A DNA stretch of 32,581 bases, taken from the IMG/VR virus record IMGVR_UViG_3300012032_000006, positions 1 through 32,581 of that record; one strand, given 5' to 3'. Positions 8,794 to 16,589 of this stretch are shown piece by piece (position 1 is the first letter of the stretch; each line of letters opens with the position of its first letter). A program made the translations under genes and the position numbers. This stretch comes from a virus. The notes under the pieces were generated by a model that worked only from the letters and a program-made list of their open reading frames with translations, did not search any database and had not been told where the DNA came from.

Positions 8794-10883
8794 TGCCGTA
8801 TGAGGTTCGATTTACTGATGAGATTAACAAAGGCGTAATCGTTGTTGAAGACAGAGAAATTAACAGCGACGCAACTAGCCTAAGTTTTCCTGGCAGAGGT
8901 GTAACAAATTACGGCAAGGTTATTGCCGAAAACTTGTTACAGATGCTCGAAAACTATGCGTTTTCAGTTCCGCCAGACAATCCTGTCGAAGGCCAAACAT
9001 GGTATGACAATACCTCAGGTATTGATCAGCTAAAAATTTATGACGGCACTCGCTGGATTCCTGCTAGTGGCATCTTTAAAGGAGCGTCTGCGCCAGAAGT
9101 TGCGTCAGCAATAGCCGGCGACCTTTGGGTAGATACTGATAGTCAACAGTTATACCTAAACAGTGGTGCTGGTTGGATACTTGTAGGTCCTGAGTTTTCA
9201 GGAGGTTCTGCTACAGGTCCTAGATCTGCACTACTAACTGGTACTGATAACATTAACTATACAGTATTAATACTAGATGTCAATCAAATTCCGATTGTTA
9301 TTCTTTCAGGCAACGAATTTACACCTAAAACAAATATTGCAGGTTTTAACACTATTAGACAAGGTGTTAATTTAAGCACTAGAACGCTGAATGGCAGCCA
9401 ATTAAAATACCGCGGCATTGCAGAATCTGCTGAAACACTGCGTATAGGTAATAATAACGTTAACAGCATTAACTTTATGCGATCTGATCTTGATACTTCT
9501 ACTAGCGGACAGTTAAGTGTTCGTAACAACAGAGGGATTCAAGTCGGTGATAACAACCAAATTGCAATGTTTGCAGCAGGCGAACGTGGTGTTATCAGAA
9601 ACAACTTTAGCGGATCTAGCCTAGACCTAGAAGTAAAACAAGGAACCAACTTTTTAAGCGGATTGCGAGTTACTACTGATGCAATAACTGGTAACTTAGA
9701 TGTTAGGGTCGGTAATCCAGCAAATCCAACTACAACGTTAGACGTCTACGGCGTTTTGAACGTAGAAGATAGTGCGGTTGTCAAGTCAACTGCTGAAACT
9801 ACTGAGTTAAACGAAGGTGCTTTACAAGTATCTGGTGGTGCTAGTGTTGCAAAGAATGTTCAAATCGGCGGCGCTTTAACTGTTGCCGCCGGGATAACGT
9901 TAGAAGATGACATTACAGGTAATTCATCTGATCTTATCGACTTTAATACTATTACAGCAAACAGCTTTATTGGTAACCTACAGGGCAGTGTTGTTGGTAC
10001 GTTACAAGGCAGTGCGTCAAGTGCAACTAGGCTAATAAGTGCAACCAGTTTTGAGATCACAGGCGACGTTACTGCTTCACCTATTTTATTCGACGGAACA
10101 GGCGACCTAACAAAAGTATTTGATACTACACTAAGCAACGACTTTATTGCTGGCAAACAGTCAGTACCTAACCCGCAGCGTGATGACGAGATTATTATCA
10201 ACCGTATTTCGGGCGACACAGGGTTGTATAAGATTGCTCAGCGAGACATAATCAAGAACATACCGACTAATCCGATAGGCATGTTTGTGCCGTTCGGTGG
10301 ACAAACACCTCCGTCAGGATGGTTGTTGTGTGACGGAAGCATTGTTAACAAGTCTGATTATCAAGATTTGTTCGATATTATAGGTTATGCGTTCTTGGAC
10401 GAAGTAGAAGTCGGCAATAGAGGCTTTACACCGTCTAACCAGTTCTTTGCTCTACCTGATCTTAGAGGAAGATTTCCACTTGGTCTTGACAGCATGGGCG
10501 GTATTGCAGCAGACAGAGTTACTGACCTAGCTGCTGATACACTAGGTAATACCGGCGGCACAGAAGTTAAAGACGTAAGTACAAGTAACTTGCCAGCACA
10601 CGAACATAATTTAAGATCGTCAGGATTAAATGCCAAACAATATTTTGCAATCAGAGATGTTGAACTTGACACACAAAACGATTCACCGGAAGTAACTGAT
10701 CTTAGTATTTCTACAGGTACTAGCAATGTTTCTGGCATACCAACAAGCGGTGGTATAATAGGCGGCGGTGTATCGGGTAACGGCGACTACAGAACAGTAG
10801 CTGGCGAAGAGCTTGGCGTACCTCTAGGGGTAATGAACCCTTATGTAGCTGTTAATTACATAATTTGGACCGGGGGCTTGTAA
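8793..10883 (+). CDS. Tail fibre protein with C-terminal phage tail-collar domain
   Basis: A 696-residue fibre. Residues about 25-135 form a module shared with the next two genes: NYGKVIAENLLQMLENY, then two copies of the G-x-x-W-Y/V-D...QL-x-x-Y/L...G-x-x-W pattern (GQTWYDN...LKIYDG, GDLWVDT...LYLNSG). The middle holds typical fibre-shaft repeats (LDVYGVLNV, VSGGASVAKNVQIGGALTV, SFIGNLQGSVVGTLQGSASSATRL). From about residue 490 there is a phage tail-collar domain (PIGMFVPFGGQTPPSGWLLCDGS, FALPDLRGRFPLG, GNTGGTEVKDVSTSNLPAHEH), as in T4 gp12-like short tail fibres and many adhesins. The C-terminus (MNPYVAVNYIIWTGG) is the usual collar-domain ending. It starts at the TAATG overlap with the preceding gene. 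It is likely a trimeric virion adhesin or fibre; receptor binding is inferred from the family. Confidence 0.85.
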   Translation: MPYEVRFTDEINKGVIVVEDREINSDATSLSFPGRGVTNYGKVIAENLLQMLENYAFSVPPDNPVEGQTWYDNTSGIDQLKIYDGTRWIPASGIFKGASAPEVASAIAGDLWVDTDSQQLYLNSGAGWILVGPEFSGGSATGPRSALLTGTDNINYTVLILDVNQIPIVILSGNEFTPKTNIAGFNTIRQGVNLSTRTLNGSQLKYRGIAESAETLRIGNNNVNSINFMRSDLDTSTSGQLSVRNNRGIQVGDNNQIAMFAAGERGVIRNNFSGSSLDLEVKQGTNFLSGLRVTTDAITGNLDVRVGNPANPTTTLDVYGVLNVEDSAVVKSTAETTELNEGALQVSGGASVAKNVQIGGALTVAAGITLEDDITGNSSDLIDFNTITANSFIGNLQGSVVGTLQGSASSATRLISATSFEITGDVTASPILFDGTGDLTKVFDTTLSNDFIAGKQSVPNPQRDDEIIINRISGDTGLYKIAQRDIIKNIPTNPIGMFVPFGGQTPPSGWLLCDGSIVNKSDYQDLFDIIGYAFLDEVEVGNRGFTPSNQFFALPDLRGRFPLGLDSMGGIAADRVTDLAADTLGNTGGTEVKDVSTSNLPAHEHNLRSSGLNAKQYFAIRDVELDTQNDSPEVTDLSISTGTSNVSGIPTSGGIIGGGVSGNGDYRTVAGEELGVPLGVMNPYVAVNYIIWTGGL

Positions 10884-12733
10884 TGAGTTATATTTTAAAT
10901 AAGACAGATGGATCTATCTTAACAGAGCTTGTAGACGGCATCCTTGATACAGACACAACTGATATTTCACTAGTTGGTAGGAACTATACTGGCTATGGTG
11001 AGTTTATCAATGAAAACTTTATTCAGATGCTGGAAAACTTCTCTAATACCAATCCACCAGTAAGCCCACTAACAGGACAAATTTGGTACGATACGAACAT
11101 CGATAAGCTAAAGGTATATGATGGCGAAGAGTTTGTTCCGGCTGCGGGTAGCTTTGTTTCTCCGGATAGACCACAGGATCCAACAACAGGTGATACATGG
11201 TATAAGTCAGACGACGATCAACTTTACTTGTACGACGGCAACGATTTCAGGCTAATAGGACCACAGTTTAATGCATTGCAAGGGCAAAGTGGCGTAATTG
11301 TTCGTACAATCCTTGACAACAATTTGAACGCGAGAACTGTACTCGAGTTAAGAGTCGGCACTTCATTGCAGGCAGTCATTTCAGCAATAGACTTCATCCC
11401 AAATAACACGCCCGGAAACATAATTCCGCAGCTAGTTACTACGCAAAACCCAACCGGCCGTATTAGAGAAGGATTTAATATAATAGATCCGGTTAACTTT
11501 GTATTCAGAGGCAGCGTTTCAACAACGGAAGCTCTTATTGCACCAGACGGCGAGCAGATCTTGCCTACACAGTTTTTACGTAACGACGAAAACGGCATCT
11601 TACTAGGCAGCCTAAGTGTAAGAAGTGCAGCAGGTATCATCTTAGGCCCTAGTCAGAACACACGATTTATCGTTTCTGATGGTTTGACAATACAGAACAC
11701 GCAGGTCGACGACAACATAAACTTTGTTGTAAACAGTTCTACCAGCGGTCTAAGTTCTACACCAGCACTTACAATACGAACACAAGAACAAGCGGTTGGT
11801 ATTTTCACAGGAAACCCTCAATATACACTAGATGTAAACGGTGATGCTCGCATTACAGGCGACTTACTAGTTGAAGGTGACACAGTAACCGTTCAAGTAG
11901 AAACATTACAGGTTGAAGACAAGAACATTGAGCTCGCAGTTAGTGCTACACCAACTGATTTAATAGCAGACGGTGGCGGCCTAACACTTAGAGGTGACAC
12001 TGACAAGACTATTAATTGGGTTAATGCTACAGCAGCATGGACGTCAAGTGAAGACTTCGATTTAGCTAACACAAAAGAGTATCTAATCAACGGAACTCCT
12101 GTTCTTGGTGCTAATAGGTTGTATGACGGTATTACACAAGCCACTGGTCTAACACAAATAGGTACACTTACTAGCTTAACAGTTGATACAATTACGTTGG
12201 ATAACTCTACAATAGGAAGGACTGGTTCAAACACCGGCTTGACAATTGCAGCTAACGGTGGCGACATCAGTGTAACCAATAGTAACATAACACAGGTTGC
12301 TAATCCTACACAACTAGACCATGCAGCAAACAAATCTTACGTCGATCAGCAGCTAAGAGTTGATCCGTTAGTGTTTGCACTTGACGTTACAGGATGGGTT
12401 CAGCCTGACATAAGAAACGAAAGAATCGAAGCGTACCTAGAACAGGTATTCCCAGCTACTACGACTATTAACGGAAAAACGGCAAACGTTATCACGTTCT
12501 ACTACGAAGATCAGCTGGTTGAGAACATCGACGTTGCCGCAAACTCTAATAAAGTGTTTGAAGAAGTAGAAGTAAACGCAGCGGCTGGCGGTACTGTTAC
12601 TGTACTAGAGGATATTGGTCTACCTAACAACTTAACAGGTACTTATACGCCGACCGTAACAAGAGAAACAAGAACATTCGAGATCGTAGGAGGCGCTTGG
12701 AAATTCCAGGGACCACCGCTGCCAACACCGTAA
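10883..12733 (+). CDS. Second tail-fibre paralogue, 616 aa
   Basis: The start is set at the ATG of the TAATG overlap at 10881-10885, preceded by a GGGGG tract; an in-frame TTG at 10865 is less likely. The N-terminal module matches the neighbours: GYGEFINENFIQMLENFSNT, GQIWYDT...LKVYDG, GDTWYKS...LYLYDG, then a beta region ending FVFRGSVSTTEAL. The middle carries the shaft motif TLDVNGDARITGDLLVEGDT, followed by LQVEDKNIELAV at about residue 343 and GGGLTLRGDTDKTINW, which I associate with marine myovirus fibres. The last 120 residues (from VDPLVFALDVTGW to PPLPTP) match neither neighbour and form a unique distal end. No collar domain or catalytic motif was seen. It is presumably a virion fibre that shares an attachment site with its paralogues but has a different tip. 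Confidence 0.82.
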   Translation: MSYILNKTDGSILTELVDGILDTDTTDISLVGRNYTGYGEFINENFIQMLENFSNTNPPVSPLTGQIWYDTNIDKLKVYDGEEFVPAAGSFVSPDRPQDPTTGDTWYKSDDDQLYLYDGNDFRLIGPQFNALQGQSGVIVRTILDNNLNARTVLELRVGTSLQAVISAIDFIPNNTPGNIIPQLVTTQNPTGRIREGFNIIDPVNFVFRGSVSTTEALIAPDGEQILPTQFLRNDENGILLGSLSVRSAAGIILGPSQNTRFIVSDGLTIQNTQVDDNINFVVNSSTSGLSSTPALTIRTQEQAVGIFTGNPQYTLDVNGDARITGDLLVEGDTVTVQVETLQVEDKNIELAVSATPTDLIADGGGLTLRGDTDKTINWVNATAAWTSSEDFDLANTKEYLINGTPVLGANRLYDGITQATGLTQIGTLTSLTVDTITLDNSTIGRTGSNTGLTIAANGGDISVTNSNITQVANPTQLDHAANKSYVDQQLRVDPLVFALDVTGWVQPDIRNERIEAYLEQVFPATTTINGKTANVITFYYEDQLVENIDVAANSNKVFEEVEVNAAAGGTVTVLEDIGLPNNLTGTYTPTVTRETRTFEIVGGAWKFQGPPLPTP

Positions 12734-12735
12734 CA

Positions 12736-12743
12736 GATAAATA
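12736..12743 (+). promoter_or_regulatory. T4-type late promoter octamer (GATAAATA)
   Basis: GATAAATA matches the late consensus TATAAATA at 7 of 8 positions and lies 3 nt after the stop of the second fibre paralogue. The following gene starts 29 nt beyond it, with an AAGGGG ribosome-binding site at 12756-12761. The placement resembles the octamers at 8152, 14265 and 30123. Confidence 0.45.
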
Positions 12744-12772
12744 ATAAAAGTACACAAGGGGTTACAAAACAC

Positions 12773-14269
12773 ATGGCTTATCAGATAGATAGATACAACA
12801 GATCTCTATTAACAGTAGTCGAAGATGGAACAATTGACGAAACAACAGATTTACGTTTTATCGGTAAAAATTACGCAGGATACGGCGAAATTCATAACGA
12901 GAACTTTTTGTTCTTGCTTGAAAACTTCTCAAACGCCAATCCACCACCACGTCCACTTAGTGGCCAGCTTTGGTTTGACAGCGGTCAGAACAAGCTAAAA
13001 TTTTATGACGGAACTAACTGGCGTTCAACAGGCGGCTCAGAAGTATCTGGTAACCAGCCAGTCGGATTAACCATTGGCGACTTTTGGTGGGATAGCTCAA
13101 ATGACCAGCTTTATGTGTACAACGGCGCATCATTTGTTCTAGTTGGACCTCAGAACGCAGGCGTAGGTACAACACAGCTAGTAAGTCAGACTATTCTTGA
13201 CACTGACAGTAACCCAAAAAATATCATTGTTGCAATTGTTAACGACGGAACTATCGACGTACCTGTTGCAGTGTTTTCATCAGACGAAGCATTTACAATT
13301 CTTAGCGATCCAGGCAACAGCTTAGACGGTTTTGACAGAATCTACGAAGGTATCACTCTAAGAGATCTTGACAACGGCGGCGTGTCGACTGAAAACAACA
13401 GTTCAGCATTTAGATTCCGTGGCACAGCAACAGATTCTAGTAGACTAGGCGGTGTTGTTGCTTCAGCGTATGTTCAAGCAGCCAACCCAACATTTACTTC
13501 ACAGATCGTTGCAAACAACAACGGTATATCTATCGGCAGTGACTTTGTTCTTTCTACAAACTCAGTAGGACTAGATCCTGCTTATGGCGAAGTTAGAAAT
13601 AACAGCGGCGCCGAAAACGAAATTCGTTTTGTTACAAAAGACGCTAGCAGTGCTGATGCATTTCCGTTGACACTAACCTACGAAGGGCTGTTCCCAGGAG
13701 CTAACTCAGTTTATAACCTAGGCAGCAGCAGTCTTAGGTTTAATGAGATATATGCAGATTCGTTTGTTGGCGGTTCTGCTCAGGTTGCAGATCAGCTAGA
13801 CGTAGACGGTACTCCTCGTACAGCAGATACTGATGCAACACCAAACACAATAGCAGCCCGTGACGGTAATGCTGACCTCTATGCAAATGAATTTGTTGGT
13901 ACAGCTACTAGCGCAAAGTTTGCTGACTTGGCAGAAAAATACACAACTGATCAAACGTATCCAACAGGCACAGTAATGGCAGTTGGTGGTCCTATGGAAA
14001 CTACCGCAGCACCGCGCGGCGACCTAGTAGTTGGCGTAATTTCTGCAGAACCTGCCTTTTTAATGAATAAAGACATCGACGGTCAGGCTATTGCACTAAA
14101 AGGACGAGTTCCTGTGCGTGTTGTAGGCGAGGTTAAGAAAGGTGGCACAATTTATTCAAACGGTAACGGTGTAGGAACTGCTGATCTTTCTCCTAATATA
14201 GTTGGAATAGCGTTAGAAAGCAAGAGCTCACTCCAAGAAGCCCTAGTTGAGTGTGTGCTCAAGGTATAA
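12773..14269 (+). CDS. Third tail-fibre paralogue with Peptidase_G2-like C-terminal domain
   Basis: A 498-residue fibre. The shared N-terminal module is clear: GYGEIHNENFLFLLENFSNA, GQLWFDS...LKFYDG, GDFWWDS...LYVYNG, VLVGPQN, then a stretch ending SAFRFRGTATDSSRLGG. Near residue 315 is the shaft motif YNLGSSSLRFNEIYADSFVG, seen before C-terminal processing domains in phage fibres. The last 115 residues (FADLAEKYTTDQTYPTGTVM, LVVGVISAEPAFLMN, ALKGRVPVRVVGEVKKGG) follow the layout of the Peptidase_G2-type autoproteolytic/chaperone domain at phage tailspike C-termini. That assignment is by pattern only and the catalytic residues were not confirmed. The gene has its own late-type octamer and ribosome-binding site and is followed by another octamer. 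Confidence 0.82.
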   Translation: MAYQIDRYNRSLLTVVEDGTIDETTDLRFIGKNYAGYGEIHNENFLFLLENFSNANPPPRPLSGQLWFDSGQNKLKFYDGTNWRSTGGSEVSGNQPVGLTIGDFWWDSSNDQLYVYNGASFVLVGPQNAGVGTTQLVSQTILDTDSNPKNIIVAIVNDGTIDVPVAVFSSDEAFTILSDPGNSLDGFDRIYEGITLRDLDNGGVSTENNSSAFRFRGTATDSSRLGGVVASAYVQAANPTFTSQIVANNNGISIGSDFVLSTNSVGLDPAYGEVRNNSGAENEIRFVTKDASSADAFPLTLTYEGLFPGANSVYNLGSSSLRFNEIYADSFVGGSAQVADQLDVDGTPRTADTDATPNTIAARDGNADLYANEFVGTATSAKFADLAEKYTTDQTYPTGTVMAVGGPMETTAAPRGDLVVGVISAEPAFLMNKDIDGQAIALKGRVPVRVVGEVKKGGTIYSNGNGVGTADLSPNIVGIALESKSSLQEALVECVLKV

Positions 14270-14272
14270 ATA
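14265..14272 (+). promoter_or_regulatory. T4-type late promoter octamer (exact TATAAATA)
   Basis: An exact match to the T4 late-promoter consensus TATAAATA, overlapping the TAA of the third fibre paralogue (14267-14269). The next start codon is 24 nt downstream, with AAGGA at 14286-14290 as ribosome-binding site. It is the strongest of the four plus-strand octamers in this window. Confidence 0.6.
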
Positions 14273-14296
14273 ACCTAAAACAATCAAGGATTTAAT

Positions 14297-15307
14297 ATGG
14301 CAGTTAATGTAGGCGATTTAATTACAGCCGCAGACTACAACAGTTTACAAGGCAGAGTGTCAAACGTCTTAGGTAACGGCTCTAACGAATTTGGCTACGG
14401 CCAGTCGTTAGACAGCAGTCAAACAAGTATAGGAACTATTGTTACAGCACAACGTCTTTTGAACCTTCGTGCAGATATGAACGACGTCTATACACACCAA
14501 ACAGGCAACCCGATTCCACTTGATCCGATTGCTACTGGCAACGTTATTGGCGCAGACGAGTCCGAAGGAAATGTATCCAAGGGCTTTAACGACTATCTTA
14601 CGCTGATGGCAACGTTGGAAAACAATAAGTTTGACATTGCGCTAACACAGCAAGCAGTTAATAACAGTATTGAATCGGACACTAGAACAAGTCAGTGGAG
14701 TTATGCTTCTATTATTACTGAGTTTACTGTTTCGTTTACCTCTGTAAACGCTCGCAGGTACTTTTTTAACTCCGGCGGACAGATAAGAGTAAGCGGTGCT
14801 GTATCTAACCTTGCTTCGGGATCACAGAGCTTTCAGCGTAACCTCGGCTGGCAAGACATGGTTGAGAACCCAGGTGTAGTATTGTATGGCATCGATTATG
14901 TCGACGTAACAAACACATCAGCGTTAAACGTTTCGTTTCCAGGTACGTTGGCTCCACCTGGTCCAGGCGGAAACCCGTTTCGCCCGGGCGATCCTGGTCC
15001 TGGCCCGGGCGATCCTGGACCAGGTGGAGCCAACGGCGAAGAAGATATCACATCAACCTACCAAACTATTTTCAGAAAGGATGCTGACGCAGGCGTTTAC
15101 GAAAATAGTTACTGGACAGTCGAAGCAAGAAACGACAGCAACACAACAATTAGGTACAGAGTTACGCTTGTAGACAGCGGCCCAGAAACAGGACCAATTC
15201 AAGAACCAGTAACTGCTGATATCACTATCAACTCTGGTGCACGCCGATCGGCAGGTGCAGTTGAGATTCCATTCCCTGCTTTTGCAGTAACAAATCTTTT
15301 CGAATAA
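14297..15307 (+). CDS. Virion structural protein with Pro/Gly-rich linker, 336 aa
   Basis: The N-terminus (VGDLITAADYNSLQGRVSNV, LGNGSNEFGYGQ, LLNLRADMNDVYTHQTG) is of a type frequent in marine phage fibre regions. The next part (GFNDYLTLMATLENNKFDIA, SVNARRYFFNSGGQIRVSG, QRNLGWQDMVENPGVVLYG) is beta-rich. Residues about 216-247 are a Pro/Gly-rich linker (APPGPGGNPFRPGDPGPG, with PGDPGPG twice). It resembles collagen in composition, but the period is seven, not an unbroken Gly-X-Y. A C-terminal domain of about 85 residues follows (YQTIFRKDADAGVYENSYWT...AVTNLFE). It starts with ATG after AAGGA, behind an exact late-type octamer. It is probably a distal or accessory virion component. The DNA of the linker contains a perfect 22-bp inverted repeat, annotated separately. 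Confidence 0.8.
   Translation: MAVNVGDLITAADYNSLQGRVSNVLGNGSNEFGYGQSLDSSQTSIGTIVTAQRLLNLRADMNDVYTHQTGNPIPLDPIATGNVIGADESEGNVSKGFNDYLTLMATLENNKFDIALTQQAVNNSIESDTRTSQWSYASIITEFTVSFTSVNARRYFFNSGGQIRVSGAVSNLASGSQSFQRNLGWQDMVENPGVVLYGIDYVDVTNTSALNVSFPGTLAPPGPGGNPFRPGDPGPGPGDPGPGGANGEEDITSTYQTIFRKDADAGVYENSYWTVEARNDSNTTIRYRVTLVDSGPETGPIQEPVTADITINSGARRSAGAVEIPFPAFAVTNLFE
14946..15035. repeat. Perfect 22-bp inverted repeat inside the linker-coding DNA
   Basis: The left arm is 14946-14967 and the right arm 15014-15035. The arms are perfect reverse complements over 22 bp with a 46-nt spacer, and pairing fails at the next base on both sides. Each arm contains a shorter palindrome (CCTGGTCCAGG or CCTGGACCAGG). 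The repeat lies wholly inside the preceding coding gene and spans its Pro/Gly linker. If the spacer is read inverted, the frame stays open and still encodes Pro/Gly-rich sequence (GSPGPGPGSPGRNGFP). Confidence 0.9.
14983..15018 (+). repeat. Two 15-bp direct repeats encoding PGDPG
   Basis: CCCGGGCGATCCTGG occurs at 14983-14997 and again at 15004-15018, a 21-bp period that encodes the seven-residue repeat PGDPGPG. The second copy runs into the right arm of the 22-bp inverted repeat. It looks like a small in-frame tandem duplication within the linker. Confidence 0.85.
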
Positions 15308-15310
15308 TAG

Positions 15311-15339
15311 TTGACAAGCTCTCCTTTAGGTTATATACT
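15311..15339 (+). promoter_or_regulatory. Sigma70-like promoter (TTGACA, 17 bp, TATACT)
   Basis: TTGACA at 15311-15316 is a perfect -35 box and TATACT at 15334-15339 is a 5-of-6 -10 box, with the ideal 17-bp spacing. The expected start is near 15346, about 16 nt before the ATG at 15362. It stands right after the last virion gene and before the glycosyltransferase cluster, so it could drive 15362-20270 independently of late transcription. Part of it lies inside a hairpin, annotated next. Confidence 0.75.
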
Positions 15340-15356
15340 ATTGTAATCTAAAGGAG
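15321..15356 (+). promoter_or_regulatory. Hairpin that would sequester the ribosome-binding site of the next gene
   Basis: CTCCTTTAGGTTA (15321-15333) pairs with TAATCTAAAGGAG (15344-15356): 12 Watson-Crick pairs and one G-U, extendable by two more pairs to leave a 6-nt loop. The 3' arm contains the whole AAGGAG ribosome-binding site (15351-15356), 5 nt before the ATG at 15362. A transcript begun at the promoter above would start near 15346 and lack the 5' arm. A read-through transcript from the fibre genes would form the full stem. No U-tract follows, so an intrinsic terminator is unlikely. Confidence 0.7.
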
Positions 15357-15361
15357 ATCTT

Positions 15362-15712
15362 ATGGACGAACGACTAGAAAAAGCATTAGGTTTTTCTAAC
15401 TATATGGTCACGCTCAATAACCAAAAGCGTGTACTCAAAGAAAAATTCCGCGAACAAACAATCTACTATTACAAAGGCAGCCAGTTCACCGTAAGCAAAG
15501 AGCTAATGACTTTTGTAAACATGCTGGTTTACAAAGGAATGCACGAAGCAGTTCTTGTTGATGACAACGAGACTCCGACAATGGTTGACGATTTAACTGA
15601 TTTCAACGACAACCTCTTTGACGTGTACTTTACTGCTACAAACACATTTCACGCAGCATACGAAGAGCTAAAGAAAAACAGGTCAGTGGAGAAACTTACT
15701 GACTATGAGTAA
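15362..15712 (+). CDS. Small conserved marine-phage protein of unknown function, 116 aa
   Basis: A 116-residue, charged, probably soluble and mainly helical protein without signal peptide or membrane segment. Visible segments are ALGFSNYMVTLNNQKRVLKE near the N-terminus, a central MLVYKGMHEAVLVDDNETPT, and a helical C-terminus (YFTATNTFHAAYEELKKNRS). I believe similar small proteins occur in marine T4-like phages, but I cannot assign a function. It has a strong AAGGAG ribosome-binding site that is the 3' arm of a hairpin, and a consensus-like promoter just upstream, so it is the first gene of the transcription unit that continues into the glycosyltransferases. Its last 8 nt overlap the next gene (ATGAGTAA). 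Confidence 0.75.
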   Translation: MDERLEKALGFSNYMVTLNNQKRVLKEKFREQTIYYYKGSQFTVSKELMTFVNMLVYKGMHEAVLVDDNETPTMVDDLTDFNDNLFDVYFTATNTFHAAYEELKKNRSVEKLTDYE

Positions 15713-16589
15713 AGGCGTCCTAGTTTTTGCTCGCAACAACTCCCATATTGACTACGTAAAGCAAGCGTATTTTCTAGCCCAGCGAGTAAAAGAATACCTC
15801 GACCTTCCTACGGCAATTGTTACTGACAGTTTAGAATACCTTTACGACAATTTTCCAGACGCAGACAGTGTGTTTGACAAAGTGATAAAAATTGTTTGGA
15901 CAGAAGAAAACCTAAACGACAGTGCAGTGATGTCAAACAGCGAAGACCATAAACTCAAGAATTTCCATGATGGCAGCATTTCAGTTAAGAAGCTAGAGTG
16001 GAAAAATGAAATGCGAACTACAGCGTACGACGCTTCGCCATACGACGAAACTCTTGTGCTGGACACTGACGTTGTAATCTGCAACGACAAGTTCTTAACG
16101 TGTTTCGCACAGCATCAAGATCTTCTTATGTACAGAAATTGTTTTGATCTCGCAGGTATTGATAGAGGCCAAGAATTTGACTTCGTGTCTGAGACAGGGG
16201 TCGACTTTTATTGGGCTACCGCTGTGTTTTTTAGAAAGACGCCGGCGAATAAGACATTTTTTGGGTTGGTACAGCATATACACGATAACTGGTTGCACTA
16301 TGCCTATATTTTTCAGTTAGCGAATTCGTTGTACAGAAATGATTATGCGTTCAGCATAGCTGCTCATATCATGAACGGATACCAAAGAGGCAGTTTAGTA
16401 GCAGACATGCCAGGTACGCTTTACTATGTAACCGATAAAAGTATCCTGTGGCAAATTGAAGGCAATAGTCTGTTTCTACTTCTAGAGAAAGACAAGTACA
16501 AAGGCGAGTATGTTCCGCTGCGAACTAAAGACGCTAACGTCCATGTAATGAACAAGTTTAGTTTAAATAGGTGTATTGATGATCAATAG
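15705..16589 (+). CDS. GT-A-like glycosyltransferase, 294 aa
   Basis: It has the layout of small GT-A-fold nucleotide-sugar glycosyltransferases: an N-terminal strand with FARNNSHIDYVKQAYFLAQR, a second strand with TAIVTDSLEYL, and a metal-binding DxD at residues 120-122 in YDETLVLDTDVVI. Downstream elements (VDFYWATAVFFRKTP, NDYAFSIAAHIMNGY, ANVHVMNKFSLNR) fit acceptor and product-side segments, including a C-terminal His. It is a paralogue of the next gene (shared YVKQAY, FDKxI, SPYDxTxVLDxD). It is presumably cytoplasmic; donor and acceptor are unknown. The ATG overlaps the preceding gene by 8 nt, so translation is probably coupled. Confidence 0.75.
   Translation: MSKGVLVFARNNSHIDYVKQAYFLAQRVKEYLDLPTAIVTDSLEYLYDNFPDADSVFDKVIKIVWTEENLNDSAVMSNSEDHKLKNFHDGSISVKKLEWKNEMRTTAYDASPYDETLVLDTDVVICNDKFLTCFAQHQDLLMYRNCFDLAGIDRGQEFDFVSETGVDFYWATAVFFRKTPANKTFFGLVQHIHDNWLHYAYIFQLANSLYRNDYAFSIAAHIMNGYQRGSLVADMPGTLYYVTDKSILWQIEGNSLFLLLEKDKYKGEYVPLRTKDANVHVMNKFSLNRCIDDQ

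Noticed and set aside
10865-10867. TTG start for the second fibre paralogue
   Set aside because: The ATG at 10883 forms the same TAATG overlap as the preceding gene pair and has a G-rich site before it.
14945-15040. True collagen-like Gly-X-Y domain
   Set aside because: The period is seven residues (PGDPGPG) and Gly-X-Y is not maintained; only the composition is collagen-like.
15321-15356. Hairpin as an intrinsic terminator after the virion genes
   Set aside because: No run of T follows the stem and its 3' arm is a ribosome-binding site directly before an ATG.
16576-16578. TTG start for the second GT-A-like gene
   Set aside because: An ATG follows directly at 16579 and is the simpler start.
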